A stretch of 64,000 nucleotides of DNA from an uncultured SAR86 cluster bacterium. Its GTDB lineage: Bacteria > Pseudomonadota > Gammaproteobacteria > Magnimaribacterales > D2472. Shown in pieces: positions 32,405 through 41,088 of this stretch (position 1 is the first letter of the stretch; each line of letters starts with the position of its first letter). Where the stretch lies: the NCBI GenBank assembly GCA_902610905.1, contig CACLXS010000003.1:1-64000 (forward strand), in the 5' to 3' direction. Under the pieces are notes generated by a model. That model ran no database searches. It saw only the letters and a program-made list of their open reading frames with translations, and had not been told where the DNA came from. The position numbers and the translations under genes are program-made.

Positions 32405-33256
32405 ATGAATTCTGAATTAGTTAAAAATTTTTTAAAAGATTACTCAATTGAAGTAACGCCGAATGCAGCTGCCAAAATTGAAAATTTTGCAGAAGTACTT
32501 CCTGCAAATACAAGAATATATATTGCACATATCGAAGGTACTCCTTTTGAAGATATGCTTAAAACTGCAAAAAAGATAACCGATGAAGGGTTTATTCCAA
32601 TGCCTCATTTTCCTGCAAGAATAATAGAGAATAAAAGCGTGCTTGAGAGTTGGATATCAAAGTACTCAGATGACGCAAATGTTAAAGAGGCTCTTTTAAT
32701 TGCTGGAGGTGCTAATAATCCTTATGGTGAATTTGATTCATCAATCCAATTAATTGAAACGGAATTATTTGATAAGTTTAATTTCAAACGTATTCATATA
32801 GCCGGTCATCCCGAGGGGAATAAAGACATTGATAAAGATAATACCAATATTAATGTTAATAATGCTTTGTCTTGGAAGAATGAATATGCAAAAAGAACAG
32901 ATGCTCAGATGGCAATTGCAACTCAATTTTGTTTTGATGCGCAGACAATTATTAAATGGGCTGAAAGTCTAATTGAAATGAATATTGATCTACCAATTCA
33001 TATTGGTATTGCAGGACCAGCAAAATTACAAACTTTAATTCGCTATTCAATTGAATGTGGAGTTGGAGCTTCAATGAAGGTTTTACAAAAAAGAGCTAAA
33101 GATTTAACAAAATTACTTCTTCCATATGAACCAACATCAGTAATAACTGAATTGGCTGAACATAAATCAAAAAATTCTAATTTTAATATTGATCAAGTTC
33201 ACTTTTTTCCATTAGGCGGTACAAAAACTACAGCCCAATGGATAAATAATATTTAA
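32405..33256 (+). CDS. methylenetetrahydrofolate reductase-like protein
   Basis: TIM-barrel pattern; RIYIAHIEGTPFEDMLKTAKKITDEGFIPMPHFPAR, ALLIAGGANNPYGEF, IHIAGHPEGNKD, ATQFCFDA. Confidence 0.7.
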   Translation: MNSELVKNFLKDYSIEVTPNAAAKIENFAEVLPANTRIYIAHIEGTPFEDMLKTAKKITDEGFIPMPHFPARIIENKSVLESWISKYSDDANVKEALLIAGGANNPYGEFDSSIQLIETELFDKFNFKRIHIAGHPEGNKDIDKDNTNINVNNALSWKNEYAKRTDAQMAIATQFCFDAQTIIKWAESLIEMNIDLPIHIGIAGPAKLQTLIRYSIECGVGASMKVLQKRAKDLTKLLLPYEPTSVITELAEHKSKNSNFNIDQVHFFPLGGTKTTAQWINNI

Positions 33257-33334
33257 AATTAATACATAATTTTCTTATTCTTTTATCTAAATTACTTTAA
33301 TATTAAAGAAGTTAATTCTAATAGGGACAAAATT

Positions 33335-34126
33335 ATGAATATAAAAAATAAAACTTTTTTAGCTATTTTCTCTATCTTTTTTATTATCGGTTGTTCAAAT
33401 TCATCAACTGAAACAGATAAAGATAGTGCCTCAGGACCAATTTATATGGGTCCATTTTATAATGAATTTATAGCATGCACCCCTGGTGATAATTATTCAG
33501 ATGAAAATGCAAGAGAAATGCTTGGTGCATGGAAAGAGTTAGATCATTCATCAGACTTATTATGGGCTGGTGTATATGCTCCTAAGGGAGACAACAATTC
33601 CTTTGATAATGGTTGGTGGGAGCTAATGTGGTCATCTAAAGAAGCTGCGGATGATGCATGGTCTGAAGGATCACCCGAGTTCATTGCATGGGCTGAAAAA
33701 TATGAATCAGTTATTTCATGTGATGGAGAAGGGAGGTTCCCTTGGACATTTTATCTACCTAGACCTGCTGATTCCTTTGGAGAGGTTGAAGGGGAAGATG
33801 GATATTTTGCATCAGAATATCTTTTATGTAATCTCAATGAAGGTAAAGACAGATTAGATTTAAGAGCAACAGTTGTTGAATTTAATACTTATCTAGATGG
33901 TATTGAAAGTGGCCCTTATTTCTTTGGTGTTTATTTTCCTGAGTTTGATGCAGATGCAGACTTTTTATGGGGGAATTGGCATTCAAACTTTGATGTAAAA
34001 GCTGCTGGAAATAAACATTGGCAGGAAAATGGTAAAGAAATGCAAGCCAAGTTTGATGAGGTTGCTACATGTAATTCACCAGATATTTATGACAGCTACA
34101 TGTTGTTGAGTAATACTGACGCCTAA
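33335..34126 (+). CDS. hypothetical lipoprotein with two internally homologous domains
   Basis: IFFIIGC lipobox; two W/C-spaced halves (see findings). Confidence 0.65.
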   Translation: MNIKNKTFLAIFSIFFIIGCSNSSTETDKDSASGPIYMGPFYNEFIACTPGDNYSDENAREMLGAWKELDHSSDLLWAGVYAPKGDNNSFDNGWWELMWSSKEAADDAWSEGSPEFIAWAEKYESVISCDGEGRFPWTFYLPRPADSFGEVEGEDGYFASEYLLCNLNEGKDRLDLRATVVEFNTYLDGIESGPYFFGVYFPEFDADADFLWGNWHSNFDVKAAGNKHWQENGKEMQAKFDEVATCNSPDIYDSYMLLSNTDA

Positions 34127-34137
34127 TATCATTTAAT

Positions 34138-34162
34138 TTGCGGAAACAATAGGTTTCCGCAA
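34138..34162. terminator. probable bidirectional intrinsic terminator between convergent genes
   Basis: TTGCGGAAAC-AATAG-GTTTCCGCAA inverted repeat flanked by A/T-rich tracts, between + strand ORF end (34126) and - strand ORF end (34166). Confidence 0.75.
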
Positions 34163-34165
34163 AAC

Positions 34166-35068
34166 TTAAAATAATTCATTAAGCATGCATCTGGCTGAAC
34201 CACCACCATATTTTTCTATGGTAGTTAAATCAGAATGTATTATATTTTTATAATATTTCGTAAGAGTAATTTTTTGATCTTTGGTTAGAGCATTAAATGC
34301 TCGCGATGACATGATTAGAAAGTATTCATCTTTATCATTTTTTGCTTCTAAACTATTTCCACAGAAATCTGTTATTTGCTCTTCATTAATTTCAAATATG
34401 TCATGATATTTAGATACTTTATTTCTTACTAGTTCTCTGTATTGAGGCAAAATTACATCAAAACATATTCCAATTACTTTTTGACCCACATACATTAAAA
34501 CATCTGTGTGGTATATCGATGAGCCTTTGTGACTTAGGGTGTCAAATAAGACTAATTCATAATTATTTTCATGACACCATTTTTTTGTGAGTTCCTCATT
34601 TGTTCTAGGTGATATTGCTGCATAAACAATTCTATTTACTCTATCAAAAACCATGCTACTAGTTGCCTCAAGAAACATATCTTTTTTTTCAAATTCTGTT
34701 AAATCTCCATTAAGCTTATATTTGCTGGCAAGAAAATCTATCATCTCTTTAGTTTTTTCCAGCCTTCTATTTTCTGCTCTCATACTAAATAGTTGGAAAG
34801 TTTTATCTTCAAAAGTAATAAACCAATTTGGAAAAATATGATCTGGACAATCAGATATACCTTTCATGAAAGTAACTTTTATTCCATGTTTTTCTATTTC
34901 ATTTTTTAGATTATTGAATTCAGTCAAAGCACTATCTGTAATTTGATCAAGATCTAATGAACCATCTTCATTTTTAAATTGATAATGATTTGAATCAATT
35001 GTTTGATTATTAGAATAGAAGACTTCTGGCTCTATCATAAAAAGATTTTGCGATGATTGATTTTTCAT
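34166..35068 (-). CDS. arginine deiminase-related / citrulline hydrolase (CtlX)-like amidinotransferase-fold protein
   Basis: FMIEPEVFYSNNQT, FPNWFITFED, FLEATSSMVFDR, HTDVLMYVG, GGGSARCMLNE C-terminal catalytic Cys motif. Confidence 0.82.
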   Translation of the reverse strand: MKNQSSQNLFMIEPEVFYSNNQTIDSNHYQFKNEDGSLDLDQITDSALTEFNNLKNEIEKHGIKVTFMKGISDCPDHIFPNWFITFEDKTFQLFSMRAENRRLEKTKEMIDFLASKYKLNGDLTEFEKKDMFLEATSSMVFDRVNRIVYAAISPRTNEELTKKWCHENNYELVLFDTLSHKGSSIYHTDVLMYVGQKVIGICFDVILPQYRELVRNKVSKYHDIFEINEEQITDFCGNSLEAKNDKDEYFLIMSSRAFNALTKDQKITLTKYYKNIIHSDLTTIEKYGGGSARCMLNELF

Positions 35069-35113
35069 TTAATCCCCCTATATCAAACTTCTTAATCCGA
35101 GTAGAATACTATT

Positions 35114-36361
35114 ATGACAAGTAATTTACAAAAAAAATTAATTGAAAAAGATTTAATTTACGGATCTCAAAATTATTCGCCTTTACCACTAGTACTCAAT
35201 AAGGGAAGTGGAGTCTATCTATGGGATGTTGATGGTAATAAATATTTAGATATGATGTCAGCATATTCTGCTGTTAGTCATGGTCACTCACATCCAGAGC
35301 TCGTAAAAGTTTTAACAGAACAAGCACAAACATTAGCAATAACTTCAAGAGCTTTTTATACTGAAACTTTTTCAAATTATATTGAAAAGTTATCCAAAAT
35401 AAGTGGGTTTCCAAATATCCTAGCAATGAATACAGGGGCTGAGGCTGTTGAAACAGCTATAAAAGCAGCAAGACGCTGGGGATATTTTTCAAAAGGCATA
35501 AAAGAAAATCAAGCAGAGATAATCGTAGCAGATGGTAATTTCCATGGAAGAACAACAACAATAGTTGGTTTTTCATCTGAACCAGAGTATCAAAGAGGTT
35601 TTGGACCTTTCTCGAAAGGTTTTGTAACTGCAGATTATTGTCAGTCAAATTGCGAATGTAACAATATTTGTGAAAAATCTATTAACTCAATTAAAAATCT
35701 GATTAATGAAAACACTTGTGCAGTTTTGGTAGAACCAATTCAGGGTGAAGGAGGAATCGTTACACCTAAGACAGGATGGTTAAAACAACTCCGTGACTTA
35801 TGTACTGAGAACAATGTATTACTAATCCTTGATGAAATTCAATCAGGCCTTGCAAGAACCGGAAAATTATTTGCATATCAACATGAAAATATTGAACCTG
35901 ATGGTCTTATATTAGGGAAGGCACTTGGAGGCGGTTTATTGCCTGTTTCTGCCTTTTTAAGTTCCAAGGAGGTAATGAATCACTTTAATCCTGGATCGCA
36001 CGGCTCCACTTTTGGTGGCAATCCGCTTGCAGCTAAAGTTGCTACAAAAGCATTAGAATTAATATATGAAGATAATTTAATTGAAAACAGCAAGGAAATG
36101 GGAGCATATCTGAAAGATGAAATCGCAAAACTTAATATGCCATTTATTAAAGATATAAGAGGCAAGGGTCTGTGGCTTGGAGTGGAAATAGAGAAAAATA
36201 TTTCAGCAAAGAAGATTTGTTTGGCTTTAATGGAGGAGGGTGTTTTAGCTAAAGAAACGCATGAAACAGTTATAAGATTTGCTCCACCTTTAATTATTAC
36301 TAAAAATGAAATTGATTGGGCTATGACAAAAATTAAAAAAGTTCTTACAGATTTTAGTTAA
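35114..36361 (+). CDS. rocD: ornithine aminotransferase (class III)
   Basis: GVYLWDVDGNKYLDMMSAYSAVSHGHSHP, NTGAEAVETAIKAARRWGY, LDEIQSGLARTGKLFA; OAT-like SAVSHGH motif; divergent from the CtlX-like gene. Confidence 0.88.
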   Translation: MTSNLQKKLIEKDLIYGSQNYSPLPLVLNKGSGVYLWDVDGNKYLDMMSAYSAVSHGHSHPELVKVLTEQAQTLAITSRAFYTETFSNYIEKLSKISGFPNILAMNTGAEAVETAIKAARRWGYFSKGIKENQAEIIVADGNFHGRTTTIVGFSSEPEYQRGFGPFSKGFVTADYCQSNCECNNICEKSINSIKNLINENTCAVLVEPIQGEGGIVTPKTGWLKQLRDLCTENNVLLILDEIQSGLARTGKLFAYQHENIEPDGLILGKALGGGLLPVSAFLSSKEVMNHFNPGSHGSTFGGNPLAAKVATKALELIYEDNLIENSKEMGAYLKDEIAKLNMPFIKDIRGKGLWLGVEIEKNISAKKICLALMEEGVLAKETHETVIRFAPPLIITKNEIDWAMTKIKKVLTDFS

Positions 36362-36363
36362 AA

Positions 36364-36825
36364 ATGAAATATCCATTTAAAAAAAAAGATGAGACCCTTG
36401 ATACATATATTTTTAATTTAAAAGAAACATGCATCGTTGAGCATGAGGATAACTGGTTTAAAGAAAAATCTCATACGAAACTTTATCCAAATATAGAGGA
36501 AGCAAAACTTAAAATTTCTAAGCCCCATTATTGGATATTAAATTTAATAGATGAATATGAAGATCCAAATTGTGAAGATAAAGAGTTAAAGCTAATAGAG
36601 CTAGGCCAATTAGTATTTAAATCTAATTATTATCCAAAGAAACTTACATCAGAAACACCTAATGAAGAGGCCAAAATTGATTTGGCAAAATCACTGAATA
36701 ATCTCGGCATCTCTACTAGCAAAATTTCTGAACAAATGGTTTCAATGGATACACCAAAATATGCGAGGCTTGATTTGGAGTTAAACGATGCAAAAAGTCT
36801 TATAACTTCTTGGCTTAATATATAG
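36364..36825 (+). CDS. hypothetical protein
   Basis: 153-aa ORF sandwiched between rocD and MGMT-like gene with 2-nt gap and 1-nt overlap. Confidence 0.5.
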   Translation: MKYPFKKKDETLDTYIFNLKETCIVEHEDNWFKEKSHTKLYPNIEEAKLKISKPHYWILNLIDEYEDPNCEDKELKLIELGQLVFKSNYYPKKLTSETPNEEAKIDLAKSLNNLGISTSKISEQMVSMDTPKYARLDLELNDAKSLITSWLNI

Positions 36826-37085
36826 TGCCAACAAAATTCCAACAACTTATATGGAATGAAATTGAAAAAATTCCTTATGGAGAAACAAGATCTTATAAAG
36901 ACATTGCTGTTTCAATTGGAAAACCTAAGGCAGCAAGAGCTGTTGCCAACGCATGTGCAAAAAATCCAACACCAATAAAAAGACCATGCCACAGAGTTAT
37001 TTGTAATAATGGCCAAATAGGAGGCTATAGCGGTCCCGGAGGCACAAAAGCAAAGAAAAAATTGCTAGAACAAGAATCTTCTTAA
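36825..37085 (+). CDS. methylated-DNA-cysteine methyltransferase, DNA-binding domain only (MGMT/Ogt C-terminal-like)
   Basis: IWNEIEKIPYGETRSYKDIAVSIGKPKAARAVANACAKNP...KRPCHRVI; acceptor PCHR retained; GTG start. Confidence 0.82.
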   Translation: MPTKFQQLIWNEIEKIPYGETRSYKDIAVSIGKPKAARAVANACAKNPTPIKRPCHRVICNNGQIGGYSGPGGTKAKKKLLEQESS

Positions 37086-37087
37086 AT

Positions 37088-39523
37088 TTAGTTTTCTAAT
37101 GCCTTATTAATTTTCCAATTAAGATATTTAAGATGATCTTTAACAACAGAATCCCCAAAAAGTCTTTTGGTAAACTTTTCTATTTCAATAATTGATCGAT
37201 AAATAGCTGCTTTAGAAATTTCATCATAATACTCACTCTCAAGAGCAGTTAACAACCCATCAATATAGGATGATTGAAGATTTCTTTTAAATGAATTTGG
37301 TGATTCATTAGATACAAAAATACCGTTTTGTATATCCTGTAAAACTTCTCCTGGAGAATACTCATTGCCATATTTTGAACTGTCTGAAAGACGAAGCATT
37401 ACTGATGGGCTTAAAATATGTCTTAAAACATTCTCTTGGATTCCAAGAACCATCTCATGTAGTTTAGGATCATCATTAGGGTCTTCATTAGGGTTATATG
37501 CAGCTCTTTTTTCAGGTTGAAGTAATTTAATTATTTCTGAATTAAATACAAAAGCTTCATTTGAAAGTAATTTAGTTGTAATTAAAGACATAGCCTCTTT
37601 TTGATCTTCATATGCAACAGCTTCGTAAGGCGTTAATTCACCATTTTGACCATTAACAACTCTATTGGAGTAAACCCCTCCAATTAATCTTGAAACACTT
37701 TCAAAAAATCTTCCTTTTTCCCTCATAAACCCATTAAATGTTGCTCTTAGCTCAGTATAGGTAGAGCCTTCTTCATTAAATATTTCAGGTAATTCAAGAA
37801 TTTTTGCATCGATTATTTCTAGTCTTTGCAGAGTATAGTTAACTGGATCGCTAGACATGTCATATCTTTTTGCTCTTGGATCTATGCCATATCCAGGTGA
37901 ACCCATGGCATCTCCATCCGTTCCATATTTATATTCTGGTTGTGAAGATTTTGATAATAACTCTTCTCTTTCAGCACCGGTTAAATTTGGCGTGTACCCA
38001 AATTGAATTGCCCAGACATCATAAAATCCTGCGCCGTGAGGAAAAAAATTACCTTGTTTTAGATTTTTGGGTGCTATGTTTATAGGATCATAGTCCATTA
38101 CCGATGAAATATGAGCCTTACCAGTAATCGATTTATCATGAATCTCTTCAGAATCATATAACCAACTAGCTTTAAAATTATGTCTTAGTCCAATAGTATG
38201 GCCAACCTCATGCATTGTTAATGAAACAATCCATTGTCTTAGTGGATCATTTTCTTCATCATAGCCCCAAATTTTTCGAAGTCTGTATCCATATTTTATG
38301 GCATTGAATTCTTGCACTATATCAGCAGCTATTAGCTCACCTGTTCTTGGATTAGCAATGCTTGGACCATAACCAGCAAATTGCGGCTCCGGAGAAGAGG
38401 ACCATCGAACTACATTATATTGAATATCACCAGCATCCCAATCCGCATCATCAGGTTGTATTTTTGCAACAATAGCATTTTTGAAGCCTGCTTTTTCGAA
38501 TGCTGGATTCCATGCTTCTATACCTTCAACTACAAAGGGTTTAATTTCATCAGGTGTTGAATTTTCAACCCAGTATACAATTGGCTCAACAGGTTCCGAT
38601 ATTGGATCATTTGGATTTTTCTTTATGAGCCTCCATTTGTTAATGAGATCAACAACAGGAGAGTAGTTGTAGGAGGATAAATCAGTAACTTTCTGAGAGA
38701 AGTACCCAACTCTCTGATCTGCCACTCTAGGTTCAAATTGATCATCTGGCATTTCAACAAAAAGATGTCTTACTTTTCCAGATGTAAATCTCTTATCAGC
38801 AACTGCATCAACGGTATTATTTTTTGGTTTGGGATTAAAAAATCCATAGACAACATCAACCGTTGTATTCTTGTCATAATTTTTAACTAGATCTACATAG
38901 GTTTTAGATTTGTCTATTTTACCTGGATTTAGCTGAACATATTCCATATATTCAGGAGGAATGTTTGGAGAAATTGCTGTTAGCATTTCTGATAAAAATA
39001 ATTTATTTATTTTTAATAAATGTTGATTTGTTTCTTCATCTGAAACAGCTATTTCAAATCTTCCTAAGAAGGCTTCTTGAATATTTCTGAGTTTAGACAT
39101 TGATATATTGTTTTCATTGTCATAAATAAATTTTGTATTTTTTTTAAAAAGACCAATATCTTTTTTAAATTCTCTAAATTCTAATATGGAGCCATCTGAT
39201 AACGATCCTCCAAAATTTCCAGATGCTTGTGGCGCATCTAGGACATATGAAAAGTATATAAACTCTTTATTTAAATCACTTGAATTTAGCAATAAATAAT
39301 AATCATCTTTTTCAGCATCAACCCATAAATGGAGGAATCCTTCACGCTCAATTAATTCATTTTTTTTGATAAATGATTCTATTGTTTCTTGTTCTTCCTT
39401 TTCATCTTTAGCATCATCAGATGAAGTTTCACTTGATATGCTGGAATCATTATTTTCAAATGCATATATATTCAAATTTATAGTTGTAAGTATTACTAAT
39501 AATAGATATCTAATATTTTTCAT
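37088..39523 (-). CDS. secreted zinc-dependent metalloprotease (DUF5117/DUF4953-type)
   Basis: Signal peptide; HEVGHTIGLRHNFKASWLYD zincin motif; 811 aa. Confidence 0.88.
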   Translation of the reverse strand: MKNIRYLLLVILTTINLNIYAFENNDSSISSETSSDDAKDEKEEQETIESFIKKNELIEREGFLHLWVDAEKDDYYLLLNSSDLNKEFIYFSYVLDAPQASGNFGGSLSDGSILEFREFKKDIGLFKKNTKFIYDNENNISMSKLRNIQEAFLGRFEIAVSDEETNQHLLKINKLFLSEMLTAISPNIPPEYMEYVQLNPGKIDKSKTYVDLVKNYDKNTTVDVVYGFFNPKPKNNTVDAVADKRFTSGKVRHLFVEMPDDQFEPRVADQRVGYFSQKVTDLSSYNYSPVVDLINKWRLIKKNPNDPISEPVEPIVYWVENSTPDEIKPFVVEGIEAWNPAFEKAGFKNAIVAKIQPDDADWDAGDIQYNVVRWSSSPEPQFAGYGPSIANPRTGELIAADIVQEFNAIKYGYRLRKIWGYDEENDPLRQWIVSLTMHEVGHTIGLRHNFKASWLYDSEEIHDKSITGKAHISSVMDYDPINIAPKNLKQGNFFPHGAGFYDVWAIQFGYTPNLTGAEREELLSKSSQPEYKYGTDGDAMGSPGYGIDPRAKRYDMSSDPVNYTLQRLEIIDAKILELPEIFNEEGSTYTELRATFNGFMREKGRFFESVSRLIGGVYSNRVVNGQNGELTPYEAVAYEDQKEAMSLITTKLLSNEAFVFNSEIIKLLQPEKRAAYNPNEDPNDDPKLHEMVLGIQENVLRHILSPSVMLRLSDSSKYGNEYSPGEVLQDIQNGIFVSNESPNSFKRNLQSSYIDGLLTALESEYYDEISKAAIYRSIIEIEKFTKRLFGDSVVKDHLKYLNWKINKALEN

Positions 39524-39592
39524 ATGTCACATACCTCTTTGTTTGGCTATCCATTCTATACTATTTATATATATATTTGATAGTATGATCAT

Positions 39593-40393
39593 ATGAATAG
39601 TAAATTTGCATTAGTGACCGGAGCCTCATCCGGTATTGGAATGGAAATAGCAACTTATCTCGCTTCAAAAGGCATTAATATTCTTCTAACTGCAAGAAGA
39701 GAAGAAAGGCTTCAAAAATTATCAGAAAATTTATCAAAAGAATACAGTGTTTTTGTTGATTATATTGCTTGCGATTTAAGCAATGGCAATGCACCTAATG
39801 ATATATATGATTTTTGCAAGAGCAAGGATTATCAAATTGATATTTTAATTAATAACGCTGGATATGGAATTAAAACATCGTTCCATGAAACACCTATGGA
39901 AGATGAAGAAAAATTTATAAGAGTTCTTGGAACTTCAGTTATTGCTCTTACTAAGATTTTTCTTCCAGACATGATTGCAAGAAAGAATGGAAAAATCATG
40001 ATTGTATCTTCTGTGGCAGCATTTTCGCCTCCATCATCAATACAAGCTCTGTATGGACCAATAAAAACTTTTATGAATAGATTTAGTGATTCTATAAATA
40101 TTAATTATAGTCAGGATGGCATTACATCAACAGCATTATGTCCTGGTTTTACTGTTACAGAGTTTCATGCTTCAAGCGGCGTTCAAGAGGAAATGGATCG
40201 AGTGCCAAGTTTCATGAAGTTTTCTGCTCAAAGAATCGCCAAAGAGGGTGTAGATGCAATGTTTGCAGGTAAAGGTATTTGTGTACCAACAAAAACATAT
40301 AAGTTCTTAGTATTTTTATTAAAAATACTGCCAAGTTCATCCTTATCATTATTTGGAAGAAAGCTTGCTCCAGGAAGATATAACGAAAAATAA
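39593..40393 (+). CDS. short-chain dehydrogenase/reductase
   Basis: VTGASSGIGMEIA, INNAGYG, SSVAAF...QALYGPIKTF; the catalytic YxxxK tyrosine matches as YGPIK. Confidence 0.9.
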   Translation: MNSKFALVTGASSGIGMEIATYLASKGINILLTARREERLQKLSENLSKEYSVFVDYIACDLSNGNAPNDIYDFCKSKDYQIDILINNAGYGIKTSFHETPMEDEEKFIRVLGTSVIALTKIFLPDMIARKNGKIMIVSSVAAFSPPSSIQALYGPIKTFMNRFSDSININYSQDGITSTALCPGFTVTEFHASSGVQEEMDRVPSFMKFSAQRIAKEGVDAMFAGKGICVPTKTYKFLVFLLKILPSSSLSLFGRKLAPGRYNEK

Positions 40394-40394
40394 C

Positions 40395-41045
40395 TTAATT
40401 TAAATTTAAAATACTATCAGCAACAAATGTATTAGTTTTTCTTTCTTGACCAAAAGTTGAATTAGGTCCATGGCCTGGTATAAATTCAATTTCATTGCCT
40501 AACGGCCATAGTTTGTTTTTTATAGTATCCAGCAATTCTTGATGATTCCCGCCAGGCAAATCAGTTCTGCCAATTGAACCATTGAACAAAACATCTCCAA
40601 CTAATGCCAACTTACTGTTCTTATTAAAAAATATTATGTGTCCTGGTGTGTGACCAGGGCAAAAGTAAACTTCCAATTTTTCATTTCCTAATTCTATAGT
40701 GTCACCTTCATTTAGCCATTTATCAGGATTACAATTTTTTGAAAGCATGCCAAACATTTCACCTTGTTTCTGAAGCCCATCTAATAAAAACTTATCATTA
40801 ATGTGTGGCCCGTGAATTTCTACATTTAATATCTCAGCAATTTCTGTTGCGCCACCAGCATGATCAATATGACCATGAGTTAGTAAAATCTTTTCAGGAA
40901 GCAAATTATTCTTTTTTGCAGTTTCTAAAATAATTTCGATATCACCACCTGGGTCAACAATGGCACATTTTTTTGTTTCATCACAAAATATAATTGATGC
41001 ATTTTGTTGAAACGGAGTTACAGTCTGGATTAAAGCTTTTAGCAT
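40395..41045 (-). CDS. MBL-fold hydrolase (glyoxalase II / YcbL-like)
   Basis: LLTHGHIDHAGGA, CPGHTPGHIIFF, GDVLFNGSIGRTDLPGGNHQELL, IPGHGPNST. Confidence 0.92.
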   Translation of the reverse strand: MLKALIQTVTPFQQNASIIFCDETKKCAIVDPGGDIEIILETAKKNNLLPEKILLTHGHIDHAGGATEIAEILNVEIHGPHINDKFLLDGLQKQGEMFGMLSKNCNPDKWLNEGDTIELGNEKLEVYFCPGHTPGHIIFFNKNSKLALVGDVLFNGSIGRTDLPGGNHQELLDTIKNKLWPLGNEIEFIPGHGPNSTFGQERKTNTFVADSILNLN

Positions 41046-41088
41046 ATTTGCTTTACAATCATTAAATGAAAAATTATAAGCAATAAAT

